NCBI GenBank assembly: GCA_903872345.1
Contig: CAIQKM010000136.1
Span: forward strand, 37,174-101,173
Length of the DNA: 64,000 bases
Direction: 5' to 3'
DNA from: an uncultured Verrucomicrobia subdivision 3 bacterium
GTDB lineage: Bacteria > Verrucomicrobiota > Verrucomicrobiia > Limisphaerales > UBA11358
Shown here: positions 1 through 8,841 of the stretch, piece by piece
Layout: every line of letters starts with the position of its first letter
Numbering within the stretch: position 1 is the first letter of the stretch
Notes under the pieces: model-generated
The model's input: the letters and a program-made list of their open reading frames with translations, nothing else
The model's database searches: none
What the model was told of the DNA's origin: nothing
Made by a program: the position numbers and the translations under genes

Positions 1-135
1 ATGATTGCGGACAAGCTGGAGTTGAGCATTGATACGGTCTGCAGCCATTTGAAGCATGTGTTTGCCAAAATGCATGTGAGCTCGCGCACCGAAGCGGTGG
101 TTCGTTACATGGCGTCCAAGACTTCCCAGGGCTAG
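1..135 (+). CDS. LuxR-family response regulator, C-terminal HTH fragment (5' end outside window)
   Basis: The frame is open from the first base and encodes the last 44 residues of a LuxR/GerE-type DNA-binding domain. The stretch SIDTVCSHLKHVFAKMHVSS has the spacing of the LuxR recognition helix (T-V-x-x-H-x-x-x-I/V-F-x-K) and is followed by RTEAVVRYM, the usual final helix. The first base happens to be an ATG, but the domain is cut, so the true start lies upstream of the window. LuxR-type domains bind promoter DNA, usually at the end of a two-component receiver. What it controls cannot be seen here; the glycan-degradation block starts about 260 bases downstream on the same strand. Confidence 0.8.
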   Translation: MIADKLELSIDTVCSHLKHVFAKMHVSSRTEAVVRYMASKTSQG

Positions 136-397
136 CGGCGGCTGGCGGCCGCCATCCTCATGGCGTCGGCGACCTGCGGGAGAATTGTATTTGTCTTTCT
201 GAACCATCACCTGTTTCGGTGATGATCGCCTAACCATGTTCGGGGTATGGCGCAGTTGCCTGCGCGCGTTTAAAATGTGGCCATCACATTGATATTCACG
301 GGCGGCTTCATCGGGCGCGGTCATGGTTTGACCGGCCGGTGGCGGGCGTTTTTAGCGCACGGATCGTGAAAGCAAACAGTTGATATTGAAGCGATCC
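136..397. other. Intergenic leader of the glycan-degradation block
   Basis: No gene is visible here. A 7-bp inverted repeat (205-211 with 218-224, loop of six) lies about 70 bases after the LuxR stop. It has no T-tract, so I would not call it a terminator with confidence. The rest should hold the promoter of the secreted glycosidase block, but I see no convincing -35/-10 pair. Confidence 0.4.
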
Positions 398-3325
398 ATG
401 AGACCGGCCAAAACCAGCTTAGCCATTCTTCCAGTTCATAACTGGGCGGATGCCGCCGGCTTGCGGGCCTGGCGGGCTGGCTGGGCGCTGATTATCCTGT
501 TGCAGTTGGCGGCCGGTTCGGCGCGGGCGTCGTCAGCCACCGCGATGATTTTTTGCAATGGCAATATGGGGAGCGCCAGTGGTTTGAACGCGTCGCAGAT
601 TGCCGGTTTGCGAGCCTCGGGCTTCACCACCATGGTTTTGTTCACCATGTCCGTCCAGACGAATGGCGATTTCACTTTTAGCGACGGTTCGACGGTTTGC
701 AGCGGTGGCGTCTATCTGGGGCCGACCAACTGGGCCTCCCTGCTCAGCCAGTGTCGCGTGGCGCCAACCGGTGTTAAGCGGATCGAAATGTGCATTGCCC
801 AATGGGGTGATACGAGCTTTGCCAACATCAAAAACCGCATTGCGGCCGACGGCACCGGTTCCGGGACGGTGCTTTACAAAAATCTGCAAGCCCTGAAGGG
901 CGTCCTGGGAATTGATGCAATTGATTACGATGACGAGACGGTCTATGACGCGGGTTCCGCCATCAGCTTTGGCCAGATGTGCGTGGCGGCGGGGCTGAAA
1001 GTGACCCTCTGTCCCTACACCAATCCCGGCTACTGGCAGGCGGTGAAAACGGGGTTGGGCACCAACTGCGATCAGATCTATCTGCAATGCTACGATGGCG
1101 GTGCGGGCAATAATCCGGCGACATGGAATACCTACTTCGGCGGCTTGAAGGTGGTGTCCGGATACTGGGATTGGGAGCGCGACACCACGTTTCTCTCCAT
1201 GATGCAGGCCGGCCAGAATGACGGCTGCACCGGCGGCTTCCTCTGGCCTTCCTGCACCGGCTGCAATCCGCCTGCGGATGGCAACGAGATGAGCCAATAT
1301 GCCGCCTGGATTCTTGACACCTACACCCCGGTGGTCACGCCCGTGACGGCGGCGGATGTCGTGGGCGGTCAGGTCACTTTTGCGGTGGCTTTTAGCGGCA
1401 ATAATTCATATCAATGGCAGGTGATTCGGAGCGGGGCGACCAATAATATTTCCGGGGCAACGAATGCAACTCTGACCCTGTCGAACCTGCAACTGACGAA
1501 CGCCGCCGCTTATCAACTATTGGTGACCAATGCGGCCGGCGTTTATGTGAGCAGTGCGGGATCGCTCACGGTCGGCAGTGCGCCCATAGCGGTGAATAAT
1601 GTCCTTACCGCCAGTGCCGCCCAAACCGGATTAGGGTACGGCATTCCCTTCACGCCCACTTGGACGCTGGCGCCGGGCAGCATTATCTCCGGACAGGTTC
1701 CGACCGGTACGAATGGCAATTTTAATCAGGAAACCTTTGGTGGCGGGCGGACGCCCAATTCGCTGACCGCCGGCGGCACCCTCACGATCAGCCAGCCCGG
1801 CGGTGTCACCGGCACCAACTATGTGACCTGTGGCAATGATGGCGTTTCCGGCTCCTCCCTGATCTACACGCTGACCAATGCTTCGGCCGGCGGTTATAAT
1901 CTCACCAACATCACGGTTTATGGCGGCTGGAAGGATGCCGGCCGCGACCAGCAGGCCTATACCGTTTATTATTCCAAGGTCGCGGCGCCTTCGCTCTTTA
2001 TCAACTTGGGCAGTGTCAGTTTTAATCCGACGGATACGGCCAATACGCCTTCCGCCACGCGGGTGACTCTGTCGCCGGCGAACGGTGTTTTCGCCACCAA
2101 TGTGGCCGCCGTTAAGTTTGACTTTACCAGCCCGGCTTCGGAAAACGGTTATTGCGGCTACGCGGGAATCACCATGCAGGGAATTCCGGTCAGCCCGCAG
2201 GTGGCCACCAATCCGTTACCCGTCACCGCAGCGGATGTCGTGGGCAGCCAGGCAACATTTATGGCCTCGTTTACCGCGGCCAAAACGCCGACTTACCAAT
2301 GGCAGAAAATCACCGCCACCCTGACGAATAATATTTCCGGGGCGACAAACACGACATTGACACTGACGAACCTGCAATTGACCGACACCGCCAGCTATCG
2401 ACTCCAAGCCGCTAACACCTACGGAGTCAGAGTGAGTTCCGCCAGTACGCTGACCGTCAGCAGTGTGCCGGCGGCAGTGAATAATGTAATTACCGCCCTG
2501 GCCGCGCAGACCGGGACGGGCAGCGGCACCTTTACTCCGACCTGGACGGTCGTGACGGATGGCAGTTTGATCGCCGGGCAGGCTCCCAGCACGGCGACCG
2601 GCAATTTTAGTGAGGAAGTTCCCGGTCGGAATGTCAATTTGCTGACCGCCGGCAGCTTGGGCCTGACTCAAATAGCGGGCCTTTACGGGCATACCGCCAG
2701 CACGAACTATTGCACCTGCGGCAACGGAACCGGGCCGGACAGCAGCAGCGCCGGCAGCACGCTGGTTTATACCCTGACCGGTTCCGCCAGCGGTTATAAT
2801 CTGACGAACATCACGGTTTACGGCGGCTGGTCAGATGCCGGACGCGACCAGCAGGCCTATACGGTTTATTATTCCAAGACGAATGCCCCGGCGACGTTCA
2901 TTTTGCTGGGGAGCGTCAATTATAATCCGGTGAATCCGGCGGGCGCCCAGTCGGCCACGCGGGCGACGCTCACGCCGGCCACCGGGGCATTGGGTACAAA
3001 TGTGGCCGCCGTGAAGTTCGACTTCACCACGCCGGCCTCGGAGAACGGATTTTGTGGCTATGCGGCCATCAGCCTGGGTGGCGTGCCCACGGTTGTGGTG
3101 GCCGGCAATCCGACGAACATTACGTATCAAGTTGCAGCCGGCAAGCTGGCGTTAAGCTGGCCCGGCGATCATCTTGGCTGGCGGTTGCAGGCGCAGACCA
3201 ACAATCTCGCCCACGGCTTGGGCACCAACTGGAGTGACGTTGCCGGCTCGGCAATTACCAACCAGTTGGCCATTCCCATCAACCCCGCCAATGGCAGCGT
3301 TTTTTACCGCCTGATATATCCGTAA
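398..3325 (+). CDS. Secreted GH18-like protein with EndoH-type active-site motif and duplicated Ig-plus-beta modules
   Basis: About 975 residues from the ATG at 398; a TTG at 380 is an alternative start. An N-terminal signal (hydrophobic ALIILLQLAAGSARA, about residues 32-46) predicts export. Residues of about 50-315 form a GH18-like barrel: IDAIDYDDE fits the DxxDxDxE signature with E180 as acid, and its DDE ending resembles endo-beta-N-acetylglucosaminidases of the EndoH/EndoF type rather than chitinases. A later LQCYDGG strand fits the conserved Tyr region of GH18. Two copies of an Ig-like domain plus a beta-domain containing DAGRDQQAYTVYYSK follow, then a short C-terminal strand-rich piece. 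Likely role (inference): cutting the chitobiose core of N-glycans or a related GlcNAc polymer outside the cell. It is followed at 18 bases by the GH78 gene. A chitinase-like or non-catalytic role cannot be excluded. Confidence 0.65.
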   Translation: MRPAKTSLAILPVHNWADAAGLRAWRAGWALIILLQLAAGSARASSATAMIFCNGNMGSASGLNASQIAGLRASGFTTMVLFTMSVQTNGDFTFSDGSTVCSGGVYLGPTNWASLLSQCRVAPTGVKRIEMCIAQWGDTSFANIKNRIAADGTGSGTVLYKNLQALKGVLGIDAIDYDDETVYDAGSAISFGQMCVAAGLKVTLCPYTNPGYWQAVKTGLGTNCDQIYLQCYDGGAGNNPATWNTYFGGLKVVSGYWDWERDTTFLSMMQAGQNDGCTGGFLWPSCTGCNPPADGNEMSQYAAWILDTYTPVVTPVTAADVVGGQVTFAVAFSGNNSYQWQVIRSGATNNISGATNATLTLSNLQLTNAAAYQLLVTNAAGVYVSSAGSLTVGSAPIAVNNVLTASAAQTGLGYGIPFTPTWTLAPGSIISGQVPTGTNGNFNQETFGGGRTPNSLTAGGTLTISQPGGVTGTNYVTCGNDGVSGSSLIYTLTNASAGGYNLTNITVYGGWKDAGRDQQAYTVYYSKVAAPSLFINLGSVSFNPTDTANTPSATRVTLSPANGVFATNVAAVKFDFTSPASENGYCGYAGITMQGIPVSPQVATNPLPVTAADVVGSQATFMASFTAAKTPTYQWQKITATLTNNISGATNTTLTLTNLQLTDTASYRLQAANTYGVRVSSASTLTVSSVPAAVNNVITALAAQTGTGSGTFTPTWTVVTDGSLIAGQAPSTATGNFSEEVPGRNVNLLTAGSLGLTQIAGLYGHTASTNYCTCGNGTGPDSSSAGSTLVYTLTGSASGYNLTNITVYGGWSDAGRDQQAYTVYYSKTNAPATFILLGSVNYNPVNPAGAQSATRATLTPATGALGTNVAAVKFDFTTPASENGFCGYAAISLGGVPTVVVAGNPTNITYQVAAGKLALSWPGDHLGWRLQAQTNNLAHGLGTNWSDVAGSAITNQLAIPINPANGSVFYRLIYP
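1360..3060 (+). repeat. Internal duplication of an Ig-plus-beta module within the GH18-like gene
   Basis: Two tandem modules of about 850-900 bases are still alike at DNA level. The segment around 1905-1977 (reading ...GGWKDAGRDQQAYTVYY) matches 2805-2877 almost base for base, and both are followed by a VAAVKFDF...SENG.CGYA segment. Each module also has an Ig-like half ending in a NLQLT core. The duplication is recent enough that nucleotide identity has not eroded in the core. Confidence 0.8.
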
Positions 3326-3343
3326 ACAAAACTTTTAAGAAAA

Positions 3344-6292
3344 ATGAATCGATCCAAACATATTCTGACGATGGGAGTCTGGTTGCTGGCCGGCATCTGC
3401 TCGGCGGCCCTGACCACCAAAAACCTGCGGTGCGAGTATCTGGCCGACCCGCTGGGCATTGATGCCGGCAGTCCGCGCCTGAGCTGGGTTCTGGCTTCGG
3501 ACCAGCGCGCCGAACGGCAGACGGCGTATCAGGTGCTGGTGGCGTCTTCAGCCGAGCAGCTCAACGGGGACACCGGGGACCTCTGGGACAGCGGCAAAGT
3601 GGCTTCCGATGAAAGCGCTCAGATCGCCTATGCCGGCAAGGGACTGGTTTCGCGTGAAAGATGTTTTTGGAAAGTGCGCGCCTGGGACCGCGACGGCCAG
3701 GCCGGTGCGTGGAGTTCCGTGTCGCAATGGCAGATGGGCCTGCTTGAGCCATCGGATTGGACGGCCCAATGGATTGCACCCAAGGCATCGGCCGCCGCTG
3801 CGTCCGCGCCTTTGGTCATTCGTCGGGCCACCTATGAGACGGTGGCGGCCGGCCCGGCGGCGGATGTGACCGCTGCCTTGAAGAAACAAATTGAGCAGGG
3901 CCACCTTAAAATGGTGGTTAACAACACGACCATGGGGGTGGATCCCGCCTACAACGTGGTGAAACGTTTGCGGGTGGAGTACGAGTATGCCGGGAAGACT
4001 TTCAAGAAGGTGGTGGATGAGAACCAGACGCTGGTGTTGCCGGGAGCGTCATCAGCCGTGCCGTATCTGCGGAAAGCCTTTGAATTGAAAGCGCAGGTGC
4101 AACGGGCGGTACTTTATGCCAGCGCCTTGGGTTTATATGAGGTGCATATCAACGACCGGCGGGTGGGGGATCACGTGCTCGCTCCCGATTGGACGGACTA
4201 TCGCAAGCGGGTGCGCTACCAGGCATATGATGTCACCGCGCTGGTGCATGAAGGTGCCAATGCCATCGGCTCGCTGCTGGCCGGCGGCTGGTTCAGCGGC
4301 CATATTGGCAACGGCGGCAATGAGTATTTTGGCAAGGAACCGGCGTTTCTGGCCCAGCTCGAAGTCACTTACGCCGATGGCCGCACGGAAACCGTGGCGG
4401 GTACCGATGCCACTTGGAAATCGCATGACAGCCCTATTTTATCTTCCGATTTCATGTTGGGCGAAGACTATGATTCCCGTTTGGAGATCAAGGGTTGGGA
4501 TCAGGCGAGCCTAGACGAAGGCAAATGGGGGCCGGTCGGAGTGCGTGATGAATTTGCGCGCAAACTGGAGGCGCAGGTCATGGAGCCCGTGCGCAATGTC
4601 ATTGAACTGAAACCGAAAACCGTCACCGAACCCGTGCCGGGCCACTGGGTTTATGATTTGGGGCAGAATATGGTGGGGGTCGTCCGGCTTCAGGTTTCCG
4701 CGCCCGCCGGCACCCGGATCACCCTGCATCACGCCGAGATGTTGAATGAGGATGGCACCATTTATACCACCAATCTGCGCCGGGCGCCGTCGGTGGATCA
4801 CTACATTAGCAAAGGTGCGGGCACGGAAATCTGGCAGCCGCGTTTCACGTTCCATGGGTTCCGCTACGTGGAAATCACCGGCCTGGCCGGGAAGCCCGGG
4901 CTGGATGCCGTCACCGGCGAGGTGATCGCCTCGGATACGGCGCGGACCGGTGAATTCGCCTGTTCCGATCCGCGCATCAACCAACTGCAATCAAACATTC
5001 AATGGGGGCAGCGGGGGAACTACGTCAGCGTGCCCACCGATTGTCCGCAGCGCGACGAACGGCTGGGCTGGATGGGGGATGCCGAGGTGTTCATCCGGAC
5101 GGCGACCTACAACGCGGATGTCGCGGCGTTCTTTACCAAATGGCTGGTGGATGTGGATGACGGACAGTCGGCGGCCGGAGCGTTTGCGGACGTGAATCCC
5201 AACACCATGAATTGCTATGGCGTGCCCGCGTGGGGCGATGCCGGGGTGATCTGTCCCTGGACCATTTACGAGGTCTATGGGGACGAGCGCATTTTGGAAC
5301 GCCACCTGCCCGCGATGATCAAATGGGTGGAGTACATGCAGGTCAACAGCACCGGTTTTATCCGCAATCAAAATCGCGGCAATGATTATGGCGACTGGCT
5401 GTCCATCGGTGCGAACACGCCCAAGGATATGATCGCGACGGCTTATTATGCCTATTCCACCCACCTGGTGGCCAAAGCCTGCGCCGCCGTTGGCCGTCAG
5501 GCGGAGGCGGAAAAATACGAACATTTATTTGAAGCCATCAAAGCCGCCTTCAACCGGCAGTACGTGACGGCGGACGGGCACGTGGCTGGCAACACCCAAT
5601 GCGGCTATTGCATGGCGTTGAAATTTGACCTGTTGTCGCCGGAGCTTCAGGTCAAAGCCGGGGAATACCTGGCGGCGGACATCAAGGCCAAGGGTAACCA
5701 TCTTTCCACCGGGTTTATTGGCGTGAGTTATTTGCTGCCGATGCTGACCCAGGCGGGACAGGCCGAGACCGCTTATCGGGTGCTGCTGCAAGACACCTTT
5801 CCGTCGTGGCTGTTTTCGGTGAAGCACGGAGCCACCACCATCTGGGAGCGTTGGGATGGGTGGACACCCGACAAGGGCTTTCAAGATCCCGGCATGAATT
5901 CCTTCAACCATTATTCGCTCGGTTCCTGCGGAGAATACTTATTCGGCGGGGTGGGAGGCATCCGGCCGGCCAGCCCCGGTTACAAGACCATCCAGATTAA
6001 GCCGGTGCTCGGGGACGGCCTCACCTGGGCAACCACTCGTTACGATTCCATTCATGGCACCATTGCCACCGCGTGGAAGCTGAACGGCCGGCATCTGACT
6101 TTGGGGGTTACCGTGCCGCCCAACACGGCGGCTACCGTTTATGTTCCGGCGGCGGATGCCGGGAGCATCACGGAAAGTGGCAGCATGGCAAATGCTGCGG
6201 TCGGGGTTCATTTCCTGCGCGAAGAAAGCGGCAGCGGCGTTTTTGAGGTGGGTTCCGGCACGTACGAATTCGCCTCGGACCTGGCCAAGTAA
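3344..6292 (+). CDS. Secreted alpha-L-rhamnosidase, GH78, with DUF3395-like insert
   Basis: 982 residues with a signal peptide of about 22 residues. The N-terminal beta-domain (about 23-155) begins TTKNLRCEYLADPLGID, the usual opening of GH78 enzymes. Residues of about 160-232 look like an inserted DUF3395-type domain (VNNTTMGVDPAYNVVK, LRVEYEYAGKTFKK). The catalytic (alpha/alpha)6 barrel contains DCPQRDERLGWMGD at 566-579, with acidic residues D566, E572 and D579, and IWERWDGW at 833-840 with E835. These match the acid and base regions of GH78. It should hydrolyse terminal alpha-L-rhamnose from plant or microbial polysaccharides or glycosides outside the cytoplasm. It lies 18 bases after the GH18-like gene, so the two are probably co-transcribed. 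A hairpin terminator follows. Confidence 0.93.
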   Translation: MNRSKHILTMGVWLLAGICSAALTTKNLRCEYLADPLGIDAGSPRLSWVLASDQRAERQTAYQVLVASSAEQLNGDTGDLWDSGKVASDESAQIAYAGKGLVSRERCFWKVRAWDRDGQAGAWSSVSQWQMGLLEPSDWTAQWIAPKASAAAASAPLVIRRATYETVAAGPAADVTAALKKQIEQGHLKMVVNNTTMGVDPAYNVVKRLRVEYEYAGKTFKKVVDENQTLVLPGASSAVPYLRKAFELKAQVQRAVLYASALGLYEVHINDRRVGDHVLAPDWTDYRKRVRYQAYDVTALVHEGANAIGSLLAGGWFSGHIGNGGNEYFGKEPAFLAQLEVTYADGRTETVAGTDATWKSHDSPILSSDFMLGEDYDSRLEIKGWDQASLDEGKWGPVGVRDEFARKLEAQVMEPVRNVIELKPKTVTEPVPGHWVYDLGQNMVGVVRLQVSAPAGTRITLHHAEMLNEDGTIYTTNLRRAPSVDHYISKGAGTEIWQPRFTFHGFRYVEITGLAGKPGLDAVTGEVIASDTARTGEFACSDPRINQLQSNIQWGQRGNYVSVPTDCPQRDERLGWMGDAEVFIRTATYNADVAAFFTKWLVDVDDGQSAAGAFADVNPNTMNCYGVPAWGDAGVICPWTIYEVYGDERILERHLPAMIKWVEYMQVNSTGFIRNQNRGNDYGDWLSIGANTPKDMIATAYYAYSTHLVAKACAAVGRQAEAEKYEHLFEAIKAAFNRQYVTADGHVAGNTQCGYCMALKFDLLSPELQVKAGEYLAADIKAKGNHLSTGFIGVSYLLPMLTQAGQAETAYRVLLQDTFPSWLFSVKHGATTIWERWDGWTPDKGFQDPGMNSFNHYSLGSCGEYLFGGVGGIRPASPGYKTIQIKPVLGDGLTWATTRYDSIHGTIATAWKLNGRHLTLGVTVPPNTAATVYVPAADAGSITESGSMANAAVGVHFLREESGSGVFEVGSGTYEFASDLAK

Positions 6293-6311
6293 GCGGATGG
6301 TTTGCCGCAAC

Positions 6312-6340
6312 CCTGTCCGGTCACCGCCGGACAGGTCTTT
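6312..6340 (+). terminator. Rho-independent terminator after the GH78 gene
   Basis: A perfect 9-bp stem (6312-6320 with 6327-6335, loop of six, GC-rich) is followed by TCTTT. It starts 19 bases after the GH78 stop. The T-tract is short, so read-through into the GH92 gene 160 bases later is possible. A second imperfect GC-rich inverted repeat lies at about 6398-6425. Confidence 0.65.
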
Positions 6341-6503
6341 CAATGGGCAGACCATTACGGCCGCAACCTGCGCTTGGCACATACCATCGGCTCCGGCGGG
6401 ACACCCCGTTGTGGTCCCGCTGCGAACAGGTAAAATAAAATTTCCCGCCAACTGTTGTTTGCAGTGACAGAAAGCGGTTGAACCATGATTTTGGATTGAA
6501 TTT

Positions 6504-8795
6504 ATGAAACTGATGCGCCTGCCCTTTTTTATCACCGTGGCGTTGCTGGTCGGTTCCGCCGGCTATGCCGCCGAGTTGCGGCTGTCCGATTACATCCGGC
6601 CCATGGTCGGCACCAAAGGCGAGGAGGGGAACACCTATCCCGGACCGTCCGCCCCTTTTGGGATGATCCAGATCAGTCCAGACACCGATACTACGAATTG
6701 GAACACGGACTCGGGTTATGCTTATGCTGATCCCACCATTCTGGGTTTTAGTCTGACCCATCTGACCGGCACGGGCTGTCCCGACCTCGGCGACTTCCTG
6801 TTCCAACCGCAAGTGGGCACGCCGGCGCTGGAGGCCGGAACCAAGGACCGTCCGCAGGAAGGTTACCAATCCACTTATTCCCACGCGGAGGAATCGGCCG
6901 GGGCTGGGTACTACCAGGTTCTGCTTAAAAAATCAGGAATCAACGTTGAGCTGACCGCCGGTGAACGGGCGGGCATGTTTCGCTTCACCTTTCCGGCCGC
7001 TGCCGATGCGTCCATTCTCACCGACCTCGCGCACCTTATCAGTGGCGGTCGTTGGCGCGTGGCCCAATCGCATGTGCGCATTGAGGACAACTCCACCATC
7101 ACCGGCTTTCATTTGGTGAATGGCTGGGCCAAGGAACGGTACCTTTACTTTGCCGCGCGCTATTCCCGACCGTTTGACCATGCCGAGATTTTTAGCGCCG
7201 GCAAACCGGTCGTTTATAACACCTACCGTTTTCGGAGTCATAATGAAGCCGCCGGGACCAATCTGCAATTCCTGGCCAGCTTTAAGACCGGGGACCACGA
7301 TATCATTCAGGTGAAGGTTGCCGTGTCTGCGGTCAGCGCCGCCAATGCGTTGCAAAATCTGGACGCGGAAATTCCCGGCTGGAATTTTGACCTAGTTCGG
7401 GAGCGCACGTGCGCCCGGTGGGATCAGGAACTCGCCCGCATTCAGATTGAAGGCACGCCCGTACAAAAGGAAACTTTCTATACTTCACTCTACCATGCGT
7501 CCCTCGCTCCCAATCTTTATGAAGATGTGAATGGCCAGTATCGTGGCTTTGACTCGGCCATACATCAGGCCAAAGGTTTCACCGAATATTCGGTGTTTTC
7601 GCTGTGGGACACCTTTCGGGCGGAACACCCGCTGCTTTCCTTGATTCAGGAACCCCGTGATGCGGACATGATCAATTCCCTCTTGGTGCATTATGACCAG
7701 AGCGTGGATCACCTGCTGCCGATGTGGGAACTGCAAGGCAACGAAACCTGGTGCATGATCGGCTATCATGCCGTGCCGGTGATTGTGGACGGCTATTTTA
7801 AAGGCGTGAAAGGTTTTAATGTTCAACGCGCCTACGACGCGATCAAAACCACCGCCCTCAGTCCGGATTACGATAGCGTGGCCGCTTATGCGAAATTGGG
7901 CTGGGTGCCCTGCGATCAGGAGGATGAGTCGGTTTCCAAAACTTTGGAATATGCCTATGACGACTGGTGCGTCGCCCGCATGGCCAAGGCGCTGGGCAAA
8001 ACGGCGGACTACGAAACCTTCATGAAGCGGGCCGCCAGCTACACCAATATTTATGATGCGTCCATTGGCTGGATGCGACCGAAGGATGCCCGGGGCAACT
8101 GGCGCACGCCGTTCGATGCCCATGCTTTTGGCGGCGGCAACAAGCTTGCCGATGTCACCGAAGCCACCAGCTCGCAATACTCCTGGTTTGTGCCGCAGGA
8201 TGTGCCCGGTTTGATCCGGCTCATGGGTGGCAATGATTCATTCGTGGCCAAACTGGATTCGCTGTTCGATGCCAATCTGTCGCAGGTTTTCCGGGACGAG
8301 ATGTCCACCAACGACCTGCGCGGCTGCATTGGCGAATATTGGCACGGCAACGAGCCCAGCCACCACGTCATTTATCTGTATAGCTACGCCGGGCAGCCTT
8401 GGAAGACCGCCCGCCGGCTGCATCAGGTAATTACCACCCAGTACGGTAATCAGCCTGATTCCCTGTGCGGCAATGACGACTGTGGTCAGATGTCCGCTTG
8501 GTTTATGTTTTCCTGCATGGGCTTCTATCCGGTTTGTCCGGGGAGTGATTATTATGTCATCGGCGCGCCGCAAATCCCTCATGTGGTCATGCATCTTTCC
8601 AACGGGAAACAGTTCACCATGGCGGCGAAAAACCTTTCCGATGAAAATATCTACGTCCAGTCCGTCCGCTTAAACGGCCGGGACTGGGACTCACCCTTTC
8701 TGCCTTACCGTGAATTAAAAAACGGCGGCTCGCTTATTTTTACCATGGGCTCCAATCCCGGCGCTTGGGGGACCCATCCGGTATTGCCTCAATAA
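6504..8795 (+). CDS. Secreted alpha-1,2-mannosidase family protein, GH92
   Basis: 763 residues, starting with a signal peptide (about 1-22, ending GSAGYA). The mature protein opens YIRPMVGTKGEEGNTYPG, the GH92 N-terminal signature. The body has WHGNEPSHH with E617 as predicted catalytic acid, and GNDDCGQMSAWF at 656-667 with the acidic pair expected to supply the base. GH92 enzymes are calcium-dependent exo-alpha-mannosidases that trim high-mannose N-glycans or yeast mannan by inversion. It has nearly the family's minimal length, without extra modules. It is 46 bases upstream of a second, much larger GH92 gene, and the two are very likely one transcript. The exact linkage cannot be told from sequence. 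Confidence 0.95.
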   Translation: MKLMRLPFFITVALLVGSAGYAAELRLSDYIRPMVGTKGEEGNTYPGPSAPFGMIQISPDTDTTNWNTDSGYAYADPTILGFSLTHLTGTGCPDLGDFLFQPQVGTPALEAGTKDRPQEGYQSTYSHAEESAGAGYYQVLLKKSGINVELTAGERAGMFRFTFPAAADASILTDLAHLISGGRWRVAQSHVRIEDNSTITGFHLVNGWAKERYLYFAARYSRPFDHAEIFSAGKPVVYNTYRFRSHNEAAGTNLQFLASFKTGDHDIIQVKVAVSAVSAANALQNLDAEIPGWNFDLVRERTCARWDQELARIQIEGTPVQKETFYTSLYHASLAPNLYEDVNGQYRGFDSAIHQAKGFTEYSVFSLWDTFRAEHPLLSLIQEPRDADMINSLLVHYDQSVDHLLPMWELQGNETWCMIGYHAVPVIVDGYFKGVKGFNVQRAYDAIKTTALSPDYDSVAAYAKLGWVPCDQEDESVSKTLEYAYDDWCVARMAKALGKTADYETFMKRAASYTNIYDASIGWMRPKDARGNWRTPFDAHAFGGGNKLADVTEATSSQYSWFVPQDVPGLIRLMGGNDSFVAKLDSLFDANLSQVFRDEMSTNDLRGCIGEYWHGNEPSHHVIYLYSYAGQPWKTARRLHQVITTQYGNQPDSLCGNDDCGQMSAWFMFSCMGFYPVCPGSDYYVIGAPQIPHVVMHLSNGKQFTMAAKNLSDENIYVQSVRLNGRDWDSPFLPYRELKNGGSLIFTMGSNPGAWGTHPVLPQ

Positions 8796-8841
8796 TCATT
8801 TGCCTAAGACATCTTTTCGCAACCACACTTTGTAACTGTTT

